A DNA stretch of 64,000 nucleotides from positions 1-64,000 of the forward strand of contig CBFIHZ010000005.1 of the NCBI GenBank assembly GCA_965662545.1, read 5' to 3'. The translations under genes were made by a program, and so were the position numbers. The notes beneath the pieces are model-generated. The model worked only from the letters and a program-made list of their open reading frames with translations, did no database searches and was not told the origin of the DNA. This DNA comes from CPC320 sp002684375 (GTDB taxonomy: Bacteria > Pseudomonadota > Alphaproteobacteria > Rhodobacterales > Rhodobacteraceae). Shown here piece by piece: positions 54,866 to 63,185 of this stretch (the first letter of the stretch is position 1; every line of letters starts with the position of its first letter).

Positions 54866-56255
54866 CACGTGCTTTTGTGCACCATCGTTTACTGACCGTA
54901 AATCCGTTATGCGCTGTGGCCCAAATGACCTAAACCTGTGGGTGCGGTCTTTATAGGGTCGTGTCGGCATTGTACTTGGAGTTGGCAATTCAGATTGGAA
55001 GTCGCCGCAAGTCAACAAGAGTCCATGTTTAGGGCGACTTACACTCGTTCCCCCCTCCCAAGGCGACATCTATCACGCGACATGGAGAAAGATTTGCCCA
55101 CGTATTTCAAAGCCCAGAAAATGCTATACTTTTTATTTGCGGCCTCTTTTTATCCTTGTTGTGGGTCGGGAACGTAACAGGCGACACCGAAACGATCTAT
55201 TGCGGCAGCGCTTGGGGGGGTGGTTTTAGATATCGAATCTGTCCTAGATAGATATCTTTTGTCAAAGAACGCAGTTTTATTTGCAGGTCAAGCAGGGCAA
55301 TATTTTCAATTTCCTAAATCCGGATTTTCCGCGGAGTTCTATTTAGTGCTGCAATTTTTGGAAATAGCACGTATGCGATCAATTCTTGCCGATCCATTTT
55401 AAGAAAATAATTGTTCTCCGACTTTCAATAACTCAAATTTTGAAACGGTTGAAAGTACTCAGGCGATGATCATCCATCTCCCATATGACCATGAAAAGCT
55501 TGATGATTCTGCTTGTTAAGTCAGAAAACAGTGGCTGCCTGACAGAGTTAAATCATTTTTTGAAAAGGGATTATGCTATAGGTGGGCCAGGCGAACAAAA
55601 TATAGTCACTCATGGTGATAGTCACCCTATGAACCCATCTAAAGGAGGGATTGGGTTTTCTTCCTGCAACTGGGAATTTTCATCGGATTACGATGGTGGG
55701 AACTGGCCGCCCGGACAACCATCTTTGACTTGCGGCAATGCTTTTTAGGTAGAATCCCAACATTTCTGTTTCCGATGGGAATGACCGATTTTGTTTCAAA
55801 AATACTCTTAAAAATAATATATAGCAAAATTTTTAAGCGGCTATAGCAAAGATTTTATCGCGGAATCATGTAAGGCCCCGGGGAGTGACGAACGCCGCAA
55901 TCGGTGCGCCATCCACATGATTGCTGCGGTCGGTGGTCATTCGATCAGTAAACTACACCATGTTTACAAGGATAAAGAATTGCGGTGTATGCGGGAACCT
56001 AGCTCGCAGTTTATCTCCGGACAGAAATTTGGCAGCCTGTTTGCCGTGCAGACGCAAAAATGCTCAAAGGCGATGGCCAAGAGCCTGCGCTAGATGAGGC
56101 GCGCGAACTGGCCACAAGCAGCAATGCCACGTCATCCGTATTTTTCTGATCCTGTCTTTGAAAAACATCTGGAATCCCACTGGCGTTCCTAGTTTGAACA
56201 CTGCTGTCGTTTGTGGTGCATTTCTGTCCTATACTCCAAGCGCCCTGCGTCGACG
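54866..56255. other. gene-poor stretch between metA and the corrinoid transporter
   Basis: About 1.4 kb. The longest plausible frame (55485-55748, 87 codons, beginning MTMKSLMILLVKSENSGC) has no family and no ribosome site. The region from 55240 to 55840 is AT-rich. I see no RNA gene, insertion sequence or repeat. It may be decayed DNA. Confidence 0.45.
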
Positions 56256-57332
56256 TTATCGTCTTGCAGCGCTTTGTCGCCGCAGTAACCAGATAAAGAA
56301 CACCCCGCCGATCATACCTGTGACGATGCCGATGGGCATATCCTCCGGGGCCATGATCGTGCGGGCGGCAATATCTGCCCAAAGCAGAAACACCGCGCCC
56401 AAAAGGGCAGACGCCGGTAACATTCGGGCGTAATTACCGCCGACCATCATCCGTGCAATATGTGGCACCATGAGACCAATAAAACCAATTATACCCGAAA
56501 AAGCCACCATAACCCCGGTCACCAGCGCGCCGACCACAAACACCGACAAGCGAAATTTTGCCACAGGGATACCCAGAGTAGATGCGGTCTCATCGCCGAT
56601 GGTCATGGCATTGAGATGGCTGGAGTGTAGCCATAAATAGGGACCACAGATCATTAAAATAAAGGCCGGATAGGCCAGCTGTGACCATTGCGCCAGTCCA
56701 AGCCCGCCCAGCATCCAGAACACCACCGTATGGGTTGCCCGCGGATCGCCCAAAAAGATCAGTACATTTGCGCCGGCCATGACAATAAACGATACCGCCA
56801 CGCCAGCCAGCACCAATCGGTCAGCGCTGGTGGCGGTGGCAAATTGCGTGACCGCCAGCACCAGAGCAGTGGCCGCAAGCGCGCCCAGAAAGGCAAATAA
56901 TGGCACGGTCAACAGGCCAAGAAATAACCCAGTGTGTAAAAGCGCCAGAATAGCTCCAAACGCCCCGCCCGAGGAAATGCCCAGCAGATGAGGGTCTGCC
57001 AAAGGGTTACGAGTGACTGACTGCAAGCTTGCCCCGACGATGGCCAGACCCGCGCCCACCAAACAGGCCAGCACCGCCCGCGGAAAGCGAATATCCCAGA
57101 TGATTGCCTCGCGCCCCGGTGACCAGCTTGGCTCGAGCAGGGCGGGGGCAATTTTATGCAGTAATACCCCCCAAACTGTTGGCATCGGAATGGCAACGCT
57201 GCCCACGCTTATTGCCACGGACAATGACAGCAGCAACAGACCCAACCCGGACAGCAATATCCACAGCTTTGAGCGCCAGATTTTCGGGCCAATACGCGCG
57301 CAGTCTGAGGTGTCAGGTTGGGGCTTTGTCAT
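56256..57332 (-). CDS. FecCD/BtuC family ABC transporter permease
   Basis: 358 residues with about ten membrane helices. Landmarks are RFPRAVLACLVGAGLAIVGASLQSVTRNPLADPHLLGISSGGAFGA and SGIIGFIGLMVPHIARMMVGGN, the loop that couples to the ATPase. The family imports iron siderophores, heme or cobalamin. Because the operon is led by a cobalamin riboswitch, corrinoid import is the best guess. The start lies two bases after the substrate-binding protein's stop. Last gene of the operon. Confidence 0.92.
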   Translation of the reverse strand: MTKPQPDTSDCARIGPKIWRSKLWILLSGLGLLLLSLSVAISVGSVAIPMPTVWGVLLHKIAPALLEPSWSPGREAIIWDIRFPRAVLACLVGAGLAIVGASLQSVTRNPLADPHLLGISSGGAFGAILALLHTGLFLGLLTVPLFAFLGALAATALVLAVTQFATATSADRLVLAGVAVSFIVMAGANVLIFLGDPRATHTVVFWMLGGLGLAQWSQLAYPAFILMICGPYLWLHSSHLNAMTIGDETASTLGIPVAKFRLSVFVVGALVTGVMVAFSGIIGFIGLMVPHIARMMVGGNYARMLPASALLGAVFLLWADIAARTIMAPEDMPIGIVTGMIGGVFFIWLLRRQSAARR

Positions 57333-57334
57333 CT

Positions 57335-58294
57335 TTAGTGACTGCTGCGAAACGCCGTTGCCAGCGCTTTGATCGCATCAATATTGCGGGGACCAGGGGT
57401 TGCTGCAACGTATTCGAGAACGACAAAACGGTTGTTTTTCACCGCATCAAGATCGGAAAACGCTGGATTGGCGCGCATGAACTGACGCTTTTCTTCCGCA
57501 GTGACATCCCCATAATTGACGATCACGATAATTTCGGGATTGCGTTCGACCACCTCTTCCCAACCCACGGTGCCCCAGCTTTTGTCGAAATCATCCATAA
57601 TGTTGCGACCGCCGGCGGCTTCAATCAGCGCATTGGGCATTCCATAACGCCCCGAGGTAAAGGGTGCATCTTCGCCACTATCATAGACAAAAACTCGAGG
57701 CGGGCTCGCCAGCTTTGACAATGTTTCCCGATGGGCCGCAAGATCGCTTTTATAGGCGTCAACCAAGGTTTCCGCGCGATCGGCAACGCCAAAAATAGCC
57801 CCGAGGTTAAGCAGGTCGCTATACATATCGTTCATGCTTGCCGGTTCTTTTGGGCCAATATGGATACAGCTTTCCGTCAGCTCATAGACGTTGATCCCAA
57901 ACGGCGCCAATGTGTCCGGTGACACCTCTCCACCGACTTTCATGCCATAATTCCAACCGGCAAAGTAGAAATCAGCATCCGCGCCGATCAACACCTCTTT
58001 TGAAGGATAGCGGGCGGCCAGTTCCGGCAGTTCGGCGATGCCATCGCGCATTTTCGCATCAAGGGTCTTCCAGCCGCTGATACCGGTAAAGCCGACCATG
58101 TGATCGGTCAGACCAAGCACCAGCATCATTTCGGTGAGATTGACATCATTGGAGACGGCGGCTTTTGGCGGTGCTTGATATGTCACGGTGCGGTCACAGC
58201 TTTTAACAGTGACAGGAAACGCCGCCGCTGCAGTAGACAGAGCAACGGCGCCCGATATGGCAAGGCCAAAAAGAAAAAGGGGGGGTATGTGCAT
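57335..58294 (-). CDS. periplasmic substrate-binding protein of corrinoid/iron ABC transporter
   Basis: 319 residues with a signal peptide (MHIPPLFLFGLAISGAVALSTAAAA). The helical-backbone binding-protein fold of the BtuF/FepB class is seen in VTYQAPPKAAVSNDVNLTEMMLVLGLTDHMVGFTG and GWEEVVERNPEIIVIVNYGD. Three Cys in the mature part are unusual for the class but do not define the ligand. It lies 14 bases after the ATPase gene. Corrinoid binding is inferred from the riboswitch. Confidence 0.9.
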   Translation of the reverse strand: MHIPPLFLFGLAISGAVALSTAAAAFPVTVKSCDRTVTYQAPPKAAVSNDVNLTEMMLVLGLTDHMVGFTGISGWKTLDAKMRDGIAELPELAARYPSKEVLIGADADFYFAGWNYGMKVGGEVSPDTLAPFGINVYELTESCIHIGPKEPASMNDMYSDLLNLGAIFGVADRAETLVDAYKSDLAAHRETLSKLASPPRVFVYDSGEDAPFTSGRYGMPNALIEAAGGRNIMDDFDKSWGTVGWEEVVERNPEIIVIVNYGDVTAEEKRQFMRANPAFSDLDAVKNNRFVVLEYVAATPGPRNIDAIKALATAFRSSH

Positions 58295-58308
58295 TTTGGT
58301 CTCTTGAG

Positions 58309-59082
58309 CTAAAGGTGAAAGGTAAGGCGGGTATGGCCACTGGGATGCAGCGATTGAATTTCCGCCTGCACGCCAAAGCCTTGTTTAATGAGAGGTGCGG
58401 TTAACACCTTGTTTGCGGGGCCGTAAGCCATGGTGTAGCCGCCTGCCAGCATCAACAGCGTATCGGCGTATTCTGCGGCCATATTGAGATCATGCAGGCT
58501 GGTCACGATGGTTGGGCCTAAACCGCGGATCAGTCGCAGAACTTCCAATTGATGCCGTATATCCAAATGGTTTGTGGGCTCGTCGAGAATCAGCAACTGT
58601 GGCTCTTGCACAAGCGCGCGGGCAATCATCGTGCGCTGGCGTTCCCCGCCTGACAATGTGCCCAGCATCCGGCCTGTCAGCGCTGTGAGTTTCAACCGTT
58701 CAATCACCGCATCAATAATCTGATTGTCGGCTTTGTTCTGCCCGCCAAAACCGCTGCTATACGGGGTGCGGCCGAGGGCGATAATCTCACGGACGGTCAG
58801 GGAAAAGTCACTTTGCTGTTCTTGTAAAACCGCAGCGATAGAGCGTGCAGTCTGGCGGGCCCCCATCGCCCAGATATCCTGCCCGTCCAGTGAAATACGC
58901 CCGGTATTTGGGCGTAAAAACCGATAGAGCAGCCGCAGTAAGGTGGATTTTCCGGCACCATTTGCGCCAACAATTGCCAGCATCTGACCGGCTGCCAGCT
59001 CAAAGGACGTCGGTTGGAGCAACGGTTCTGTCCGCGGCAGCCCCCAAGACAGGCTTTCGACTGATAGGCTGGCTGCGGTCAT
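58309..59082 (-). CDS. ABC transporter ATP-binding protein (BtuD/FecE type)
   Basis: 257 residues. All ABC motifs are present: Walker A IVGANGAGKSTLLRLL, Q-loop AVLQEQQ, signature LGTLSGGERQRTMIARAL, Walker B LLILDEPTNHLD and the switch His in TSLHDLNMA. It powers the adjoining FecCD permease. Its ATG overlaps the stop of the upstream 50-residue gene (ATGA), indicating translational coupling. Confidence 0.94.
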   Translation of the reverse strand: MTAASLSVESLSWGLPRTEPLLQPTSFELAAGQMLAIVGANGAGKSTLLRLLYRFLRPNTGRISLDGQDIWAMGARQTARSIAAVLQEQQSDFSLTVREIIALGRTPYSSGFGGQNKADNQIIDAVIERLKLTALTGRMLGTLSGGERQRTMIARALVQEPQLLILDEPTNHLDIRHQLEVLRLIRGLGPTIVTSLHDLNMAAEYADTLLMLAGGYTMAYGPANKVLTAPLIKQGFGVQAEIQSLHPSGHTRLTFHL

Positions 59083-59231
59083 CGCAGGCGCACCGTCGGG
59101 CGCTTGGCATGGCCGACATAAAAACGGTCAGGTGAGGTATGGCCCGTGGTTGTGAATTCAAAACGCCATGCGTCAGCCCTTACCGAGATTATTGGACCAG
59201 CCGAGGAAAACAAAGCCTGTACTTTGATCAT
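59079..59231 (-). CDS. 50-residue protein of unknown function in the cobalamin-riboswitch operon
   Basis: A short gene: ATG at 59231, AGGAAGAG ribosome site immediately upstream, 50 codons, and a TGA that overlaps the ATG of the ABC ATPase. The product begins MIKVQALFSSAGPIISVRAD and ends GHAKRPTVRLR. It has no signal peptide, membrane segment or Cys and is basic. It is the first cistron behind the cobalamin riboswitch, so it should be expressed when B12 is scarce. It may be a functional small protein of B12 uptake, or a leader cistron that couples translation to the ATPase. No family is known to me. Confidence 0.65.
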   Translation of the reverse strand: MIKVQALFSSAGPIISVRADAWRFEFTTTGHTSPDRFYVGHAKRPTVRLR

Positions 59232-59244
59232 ACTACTCTTCCTT

Positions 59245-59261
59245 TCGGGCGCCCCGCCCGA
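59245..59261 (-). promoter_or_regulatory. hairpin before the ribosome site (riboswitch expression platform candidate)
   Basis: TCGGGC (59245-59250) pairs with GCCCGA (59256-59261) around a five-base loop. On the minus strand it ends directly before the AGGAAGAG of the 50-residue gene, where it could help to hide or expose the ribosome site. Confidence 0.45.
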
Positions 59262-59281
59262 GGTGAATTAAAGTGACATGG

Positions 59282-59470
59282 CAGGTCTCCTGACTCGCGG
59301 GTCTCAGCGCGCCCGATCCTTCCCAGACTTGCGTCCAGTGGTGATCATCGGGTTTGCTCGCCGCTTACAGTTGCGGGGGCAGTCACGGAATTGGCAGCCT
59401 TTGACGGTTACCGCACCGTATTCCCTTTTCATCTCAGATCGGCACAGACCTTTCAGAGAACCATGAAACC
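59282..59470 (-). ncRNA. cobalamin riboswitch
   Basis: Read on the minus strand, the leader contains the AdoCbl-riboswitch hallmarks in order: GAATACGGTG, CCGTGACTGCCCCCGC followed by AACTGTAAGCGG (complement of 59361-59388), a variable arm, and the closing GCGAGTCAGGAGACCTGCC near 59282-59300. The arrangement matches the conserved core GCCCCCGC-AACTGTAA of B12 riboswitches. It lies about 50 bases before the 50-residue gene and the ABC ATPase, permease and binding-protein genes, and would shut them off when B12 is plentiful. Confidence 0.93.
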
Positions 59471-59521
59471 CCAATGCAGTGATATATGCATTGGGTCAAG
59501 AGAGTTTCGTGTGTCACGGTG

Positions 59522-60358
59522 TTATGTCTGTGTTTTGGTGGCCTGACGTGTCAGCTTCGCAGCCCGTAGAAACGCCGCAATAAAAAAACCTGTCAGGATC
59601 AAGATAATTGTTGGCGCCGGGGCGCTGTCGATGAAAAAGCTCACATAAATACCCAAAAAGCCAGACACAAAGGTCACCAGCACAGATACAACCAGCATAT
59701 GTTCAAAGCGTTTGGTGACCAGAAAAGCGATCGCTCCGGGCGCAATCAACAGACCAATTGACAAAATAATTCCCACAGCCGAAAGCGTGGCGACGATCGT
59801 CAGAGAAATCATCGCCAACATGCCATAGTGCAACAAACCGACAGGCAGACCTACGGCCTGCGCCTGAATAGGGTCAAACGATTGCAGCAGCAGATCGCGG
59901 CGTTTTGCCAACAACAGCGCCGAAACACCAAGCGATATAGCGCCTGCAGTCCACAGATTGTCGGAGCTAACTCCCAACATATTGCCGAACAGGATATGAT
60001 CGAGATGTACATCAGTGGTGACCTTCGTATACAGAACAATGCCAAATCCAAACATCCCTGAAAACACAATTCCCATTACAGTGTCTTGTTTGACACGGCT
60101 GTTTTCACTGAGAAAACCAGTTGCCAAAGCACAGAGCATGCCAGCGCAGAATGCCCCGATTATCAACGGAATATTCAACAAATACGCGACCACAACGCCA
60201 GGCAGAACAGCGTGGCTGATGGCATCTCCCATTAGCGACCACCCCTTGAGCACAAGATAGCACGACAGCAGTGACGTAGGAATCGATACGATTGCCATGA
60301 TCCAGAACGCATGGGTCATAAAGCTGAACTGAAATGGCTGGAGAAGCGTCTCTAACAT
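59522..60358 (-). CDS. sitD: Mn/Fe/Zn ABC transporter permease SitD
   Basis: 278 residues from the ATG at 60358, which shares one base with the sitC stop (TGATG). It is an ABC-3 family metal permease with about eight helices: LKGWSLMGDAISHAVLPGVV near the N-terminus and LSIGLLIAPGAIAFLVTKRFEHML. The second of two permeases in a SitABCD-type importer for divalent manganese or iron. Metal preference is inferred from the operon type and the Fur-family operator upstream of sitA. Confidence 0.92.
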   Translation of the reverse strand: MLETLLQPFQFSFMTHAFWIMAIVSIPTSLLSCYLVLKGWSLMGDAISHAVLPGVVVAYLLNIPLIIGAFCAGMLCALATGFLSENSRVKQDTVMGIVFSGMFGFGIVLYTKVTTDVHLDHILFGNMLGVSSDNLWTAGAISLGVSALLLAKRRDLLLQSFDPIQAQAVGLPVGLLHYGMLAMISLTIVATLSAVGIILSIGLLIAPGAIAFLVTKRFEHMLVVSVLVTFVSGFLGIYVSFFIDSAPAPTIILILTGFFIAAFLRAAKLTRQATKTQT

Positions 60359-61215
60359 CACTGCACCTGCACTGCGTCAGCGGATCGGCGTCTTGCTGCA
60401 AGATAGCCGTGTTTGGGTGCCCAGACAAAGACCGCAAGAAAAGTCACAGTCTGCAGCGAGACAATTAGCCCGCCTGTCGCGCCGTCGACAAAAAAGCTGA
60501 GATAGGCCCCCAGAAAGCTTGTCGCAGATCCGATCGCCACACTCAGCACCAGCAGCCGCGGAAAACGGTCGGTCAGCAGATAGGCCGTTGCCCCCGGCGT
60601 CACCACCATCGCGATGACCAGAAACGCACCCACAGTCTGCAAAGCAGCAACGCAGGACGCCGAAAGCAGCGTGAAAAACATCAGCTTCAAGCGGTCGGGA
60701 TTCAACCCGATGGAGCGGGCGTGATTTTCATCAAAAAACGTTACCATCAGATCTTTCCACTTGGCCAGTAACACGCTGAGTGAAACAAATCCGATGATTG
60801 CAAGTTGCAGCGTGTCGTGGGGAGTGATTGCCAGAATATTACCCATTGTAATCGTCTGAATGCTGACCGACATCGGGGACAGAGAGACCATAAATAATCC
60901 CAACCCGAAAAAGGAGGTGAAAATCAGCCCAATAATGGCGTCTTCTTTCAATCCGGAGCGCTGATTGAGAAACAACATTGCGCCCGCGGCCAAGCCGCCT
61001 GCGGCAAACGCACCAAAGGCAAAAGGCAGGCCCAACATATAGGCCCCGGCCACCCCCGGAACGATCGAATGGCTAAGCGCGTCGCCGATCAGAGACCAAC
61101 CCTTTAGCATCAGATAAGCGGATAAAAAGGCGCAGACGCCACCGACCAAAGCACTGACCCACATGGCGTTGAACATGTAATTGTATGAAAACGGCATCAG
61201 CAGCGTATCAATCAT
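60358..61215 (-). CDS. sitC: Mn/Fe/Zn ABC transporter permease SitC
   Basis: About 285 residues from the ATG at 61215, with AAAGG upstream and an eight-base overlap with the end of sitB. ABC-3 permease family: LKGWSLIGDALSHSIVPGVAGAYML and FLVIAMVVTPGATAYLLTDRF. It pairs with SitD, which shows the same signature, to form the channel. The longer reading from 61242 lies inside sitB and has no ribosome site. Confidence 0.92.
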   Translation of the reverse strand: MIDTLLMPFSYNYMFNAMWVSALVGGVCAFLSAYLMLKGWSLIGDALSHSIVPGVAGAYMLGLPFAFGAFAAGGLAAGAMLFLNQRSGLKEDAIIGLIFTSFFGLGLFMVSLSPMSVSIQTITMGNILAITPHDTLQLAIIGFVSLSVLLAKWKDLMVTFFDENHARSIGLNPDRLKLMFFTLLSASCVAALQTVGAFLVIAMVVTPGATAYLLTDRFPRLLVLSVAIGSATSFLGAYLSFFVDGATGGLIVSLQTVTFLAVFVWAPKHGYLAARRRSADAVQVQ

Positions 61216-62068
61216 CCTTTGGCGCCTTTGGGTTGTCGTCATACATTACAAACGGCCGCTCATCGTCGCTGATCACTCGAATTTCGCGCTTGTCATCATC
61301 GTCGTGTAAATCAGATCCGCCGAGAACGAAATGCCGCAGCACCCCACCAAAAGCCAATTCGAGGTTCTCTCGGGTGAAGGTGGTTGCGGTCGGCCCGAAG
61401 GCAAGAACCGTTTCTTTGACCAAAATTGTACGATCACAAAACTCTGGAACCGACCCAAGATTATGTGTCGAAACCAGCATGACGCGCCCTTCATCGCGCA
61501 TTTCGCACAACAGAGTGATGATCGCGTCTTCGGTTTGCACATCGACCCCGGTGAATGGCTCATCAAGCAGTATTACTTGCCCGTTTTGCGCCAGCGCCCT
61601 TGCCAGAAACACCCGCTTGCGTTGCCCACCAGATAACTCGCCAATCTGGCGGTCGCGAAATTCGGTCATATTGACCCGCTCGAGGGCTTCAGTGACCGCG
61701 GCATGATCGGCAGATCGTGGTGTTCGAAAAAAACCCATGTGCCCATAGCGGCCCATCATCACGACGTCTTCGACCAGAACCGGAAAGCTCCAATCAACCT
61801 CTTCTGCCTGCGGGACATAGGCCACAATATTTTGTTTCAAGGCGGCTTTAACCGGATGCCCCAGAATAGAAATCTTACCTTTGGCAGCTGGAACAAAGCC
61901 CATTAATGCTTTGAAAAGTGTTGATTTTCCGGCCCCGTTTACCCCAACCAATGCAGTGATTGTTCCGGTGGGGATATCAAAGCTGGCGTTGCGCAACGCT
62001 GTGGTGCCATTGCGATAGGTAACGGTGACATCCTGCGCGGTTATTCCAATTTTCTGCGATTCTCGCAT
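61208..62068 (-). CDS. sitB: Mn/Fe/Zn ABC transporter ATPase SitB
   Basis: 286 residues from the ATG at 62068 (GGAAAG upstream); a GTG at 62098 would add ten. Motifs: Walker A LVGVNGAGKSTLFKALMG, Q-loop YVPQAEEVDW typical of metal importers, signature GELSGGQRKRVFLARAL, Walker B VILLDEPFTGVD and switch His STHNLGSV. The C-terminus has an extra acidic segment (SDLHDDDDKREIR) and ends NPKAPKDD, which could bind metal; this is not usual for the core family. Confidence 0.93.
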   Translation of the reverse strand: MRESQKIGITAQDVTVTYRNGTTALRNASFDIPTGTITALVGVNGAGKSTLFKALMGFVPAAKGKISILGHPVKAALKQNIVAYVPQAEEVDWSFPVLVEDVVMMGRYGHMGFFRTPRSADHAAVTEALERVNMTEFRDRQIGELSGGQRKRVFLARALAQNGQVILLDEPFTGVDVQTEDAIITLLCEMRDEGRVMLVSTHNLGSVPEFCDRTILVKETVLAFGPTATTFTRENLELAFGGVLRHFVLGGSDLHDDDDKREIRVISDDERPFVMYDDNPKAPKDD

Positions 62069-62193
62069 CTGTTCTTTCCGGTTATCTGTAGCAGACACTT
62101 AGGTGTCCCTGGATAAATCTGCGCCGCCTTATGACGATGGGGGCAAGACAGTTATGACCCAGCCGTCGAGCGAATTGATACGCTTGCCACGGG

Positions 62194-63099
62194 TTATTTG
62201 GTCAGCCCTGCTGCGATGGTTTCGCTGGTTACGCGCAGTAGGTCTAGATAGGTTGGAACCGGGCCGTCGGCTTCGGTCAAGCTGTCGACATACAGCACAC
62301 CGCCATAGGTGCTGCCGGTTTCGCGTGCGACTTGCTGTGCCGGCGCCTGTGAGACGGTGCTTTCACAAAAAACCGCTGGAATATTGTTGTCTCGGACGCC
62401 ATCAATCACTTTGCGCACTTGCTGCGGGGTGCCTTGTGCATCGGCGTTCATCGGCCAAAGATAGAGTTCTTTCATGTTGTAGTCGCGGATCAGATAGCTG
62501 AAGGCCCCCTCACAGGATACCAGCCAGCGCTGATCTTCTGGCACAGCGAGGATTGCGTCTTTTAATGGCTCGATGGTTTGCGAAATTTTTGTTTTATACG
62601 CCGCGGCATTGGCCCGGTAAATATCTGCATTTTGCGGATCATGCCGGGCAAAAGCGCTGGTTATATTGTCTACATAGATCAGCGCGCTGCTTAGGCTCAT
62701 CCAAGCATGGGGGTTTGGTTTCCCAGCATATTCACCCTCGGCAATGCCCATCGGGGTAATACCGTCGGTTAACGTCACACCTGGCACGTCCGACAGATTG
62801 GAAAAGAACTGCTCGAACCACAATTCCAAGTTCAATCCGTTCCAGAAAATAAGATCGGCATCCTGCGCGCGAATAATGTCACGAGGGGTGGGTTGGTAAC
62901 CGTGTATCTCTGCGCCAGCCTTGGTGATGGATTCAACGATTGCCATGTCGCCAGCCACATTGCGCGCCATATCGGCAATGACGGTAAAGGTTGTCACGGC
63001 CTTGAATTTGTCTGCAACAGCTGGGGATGATGCCCCTAGAGCGGTGATCATGAGAGCTTTTATGGCAAATCTGCGTAATGCAGAGATTGATTGGGGCAT
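62194..63099 (-). CDS. sitA: Mn/Fe/Zn ABC transporter substrate-binding protein SitA
   Basis: 301 residues with a signal peptide ending near ASSPAVAD. It belongs to the cluster A-I metal-binding lipoprotein/periplasmic family. The four expected ligands are visible: His66 in GAEIHGYQPTP, His131 in NPHAWMS, Glu in VFCESTV and Asp in LYVDSLTE. The Glu/Asp pair favours manganese or iron rather than zinc. First gene of sitABCD; 125 bases separate it from sitB. A Fur/Mur-type operator lies upstream. Confidence 0.94.
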   Translation of the reverse strand: MPQSISALRRFAIKALMITALGASSPAVADKFKAVTTFTVIADMARNVAGDMAIVESITKAGAEIHGYQPTPRDIIRAQDADLIFWNGLNLELWFEQFFSNLSDVPGVTLTDGITPMGIAEGEYAGKPNPHAWMSLSSALIYVDNITSAFARHDPQNADIYRANAAAYKTKISQTIEPLKDAILAVPEDQRWLVSCEGAFSYLIRDYNMKELYLWPMNADAQGTPQQVRKVIDGVRDNNIPAVFCESTVSQAPAQQVARETGSTYGGVLYVDSLTEADGPVPTYLDLLRVTSETIAAGLTK

Positions 63100-63168
63100 G
63101 GAAAGTCATTCTTATTATGAAAGTTTACACGCATGATTTATGCGAACCATTCTCAATAGTCAATGTTA

Positions 63169-63185
63169 TTGATAATCATTCTCAA
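63169..63185 (-). promoter_or_regulatory. Fur/Mur-type operator upstream of sitA
   Basis: TTGATAATCATTCTCAA is a 17-base near-palindrome (one mismatched pair) about 70 bases before the sitA start. It matches the TGATAATCATTnTCA core of Fur-family boxes; in Rhodobacteraceae the Fur homologue Mur controls sit genes by manganese. A weaker related element, CGAACCATTCTCAA, lies at about 63143-63156. Confidence 0.7.

Noticed and set aside
55485..55748. 87-codon plus-strand frame
   Set aside because: No ribosome site or family, and it lies in AT-rich DNA where chance frames are expected.
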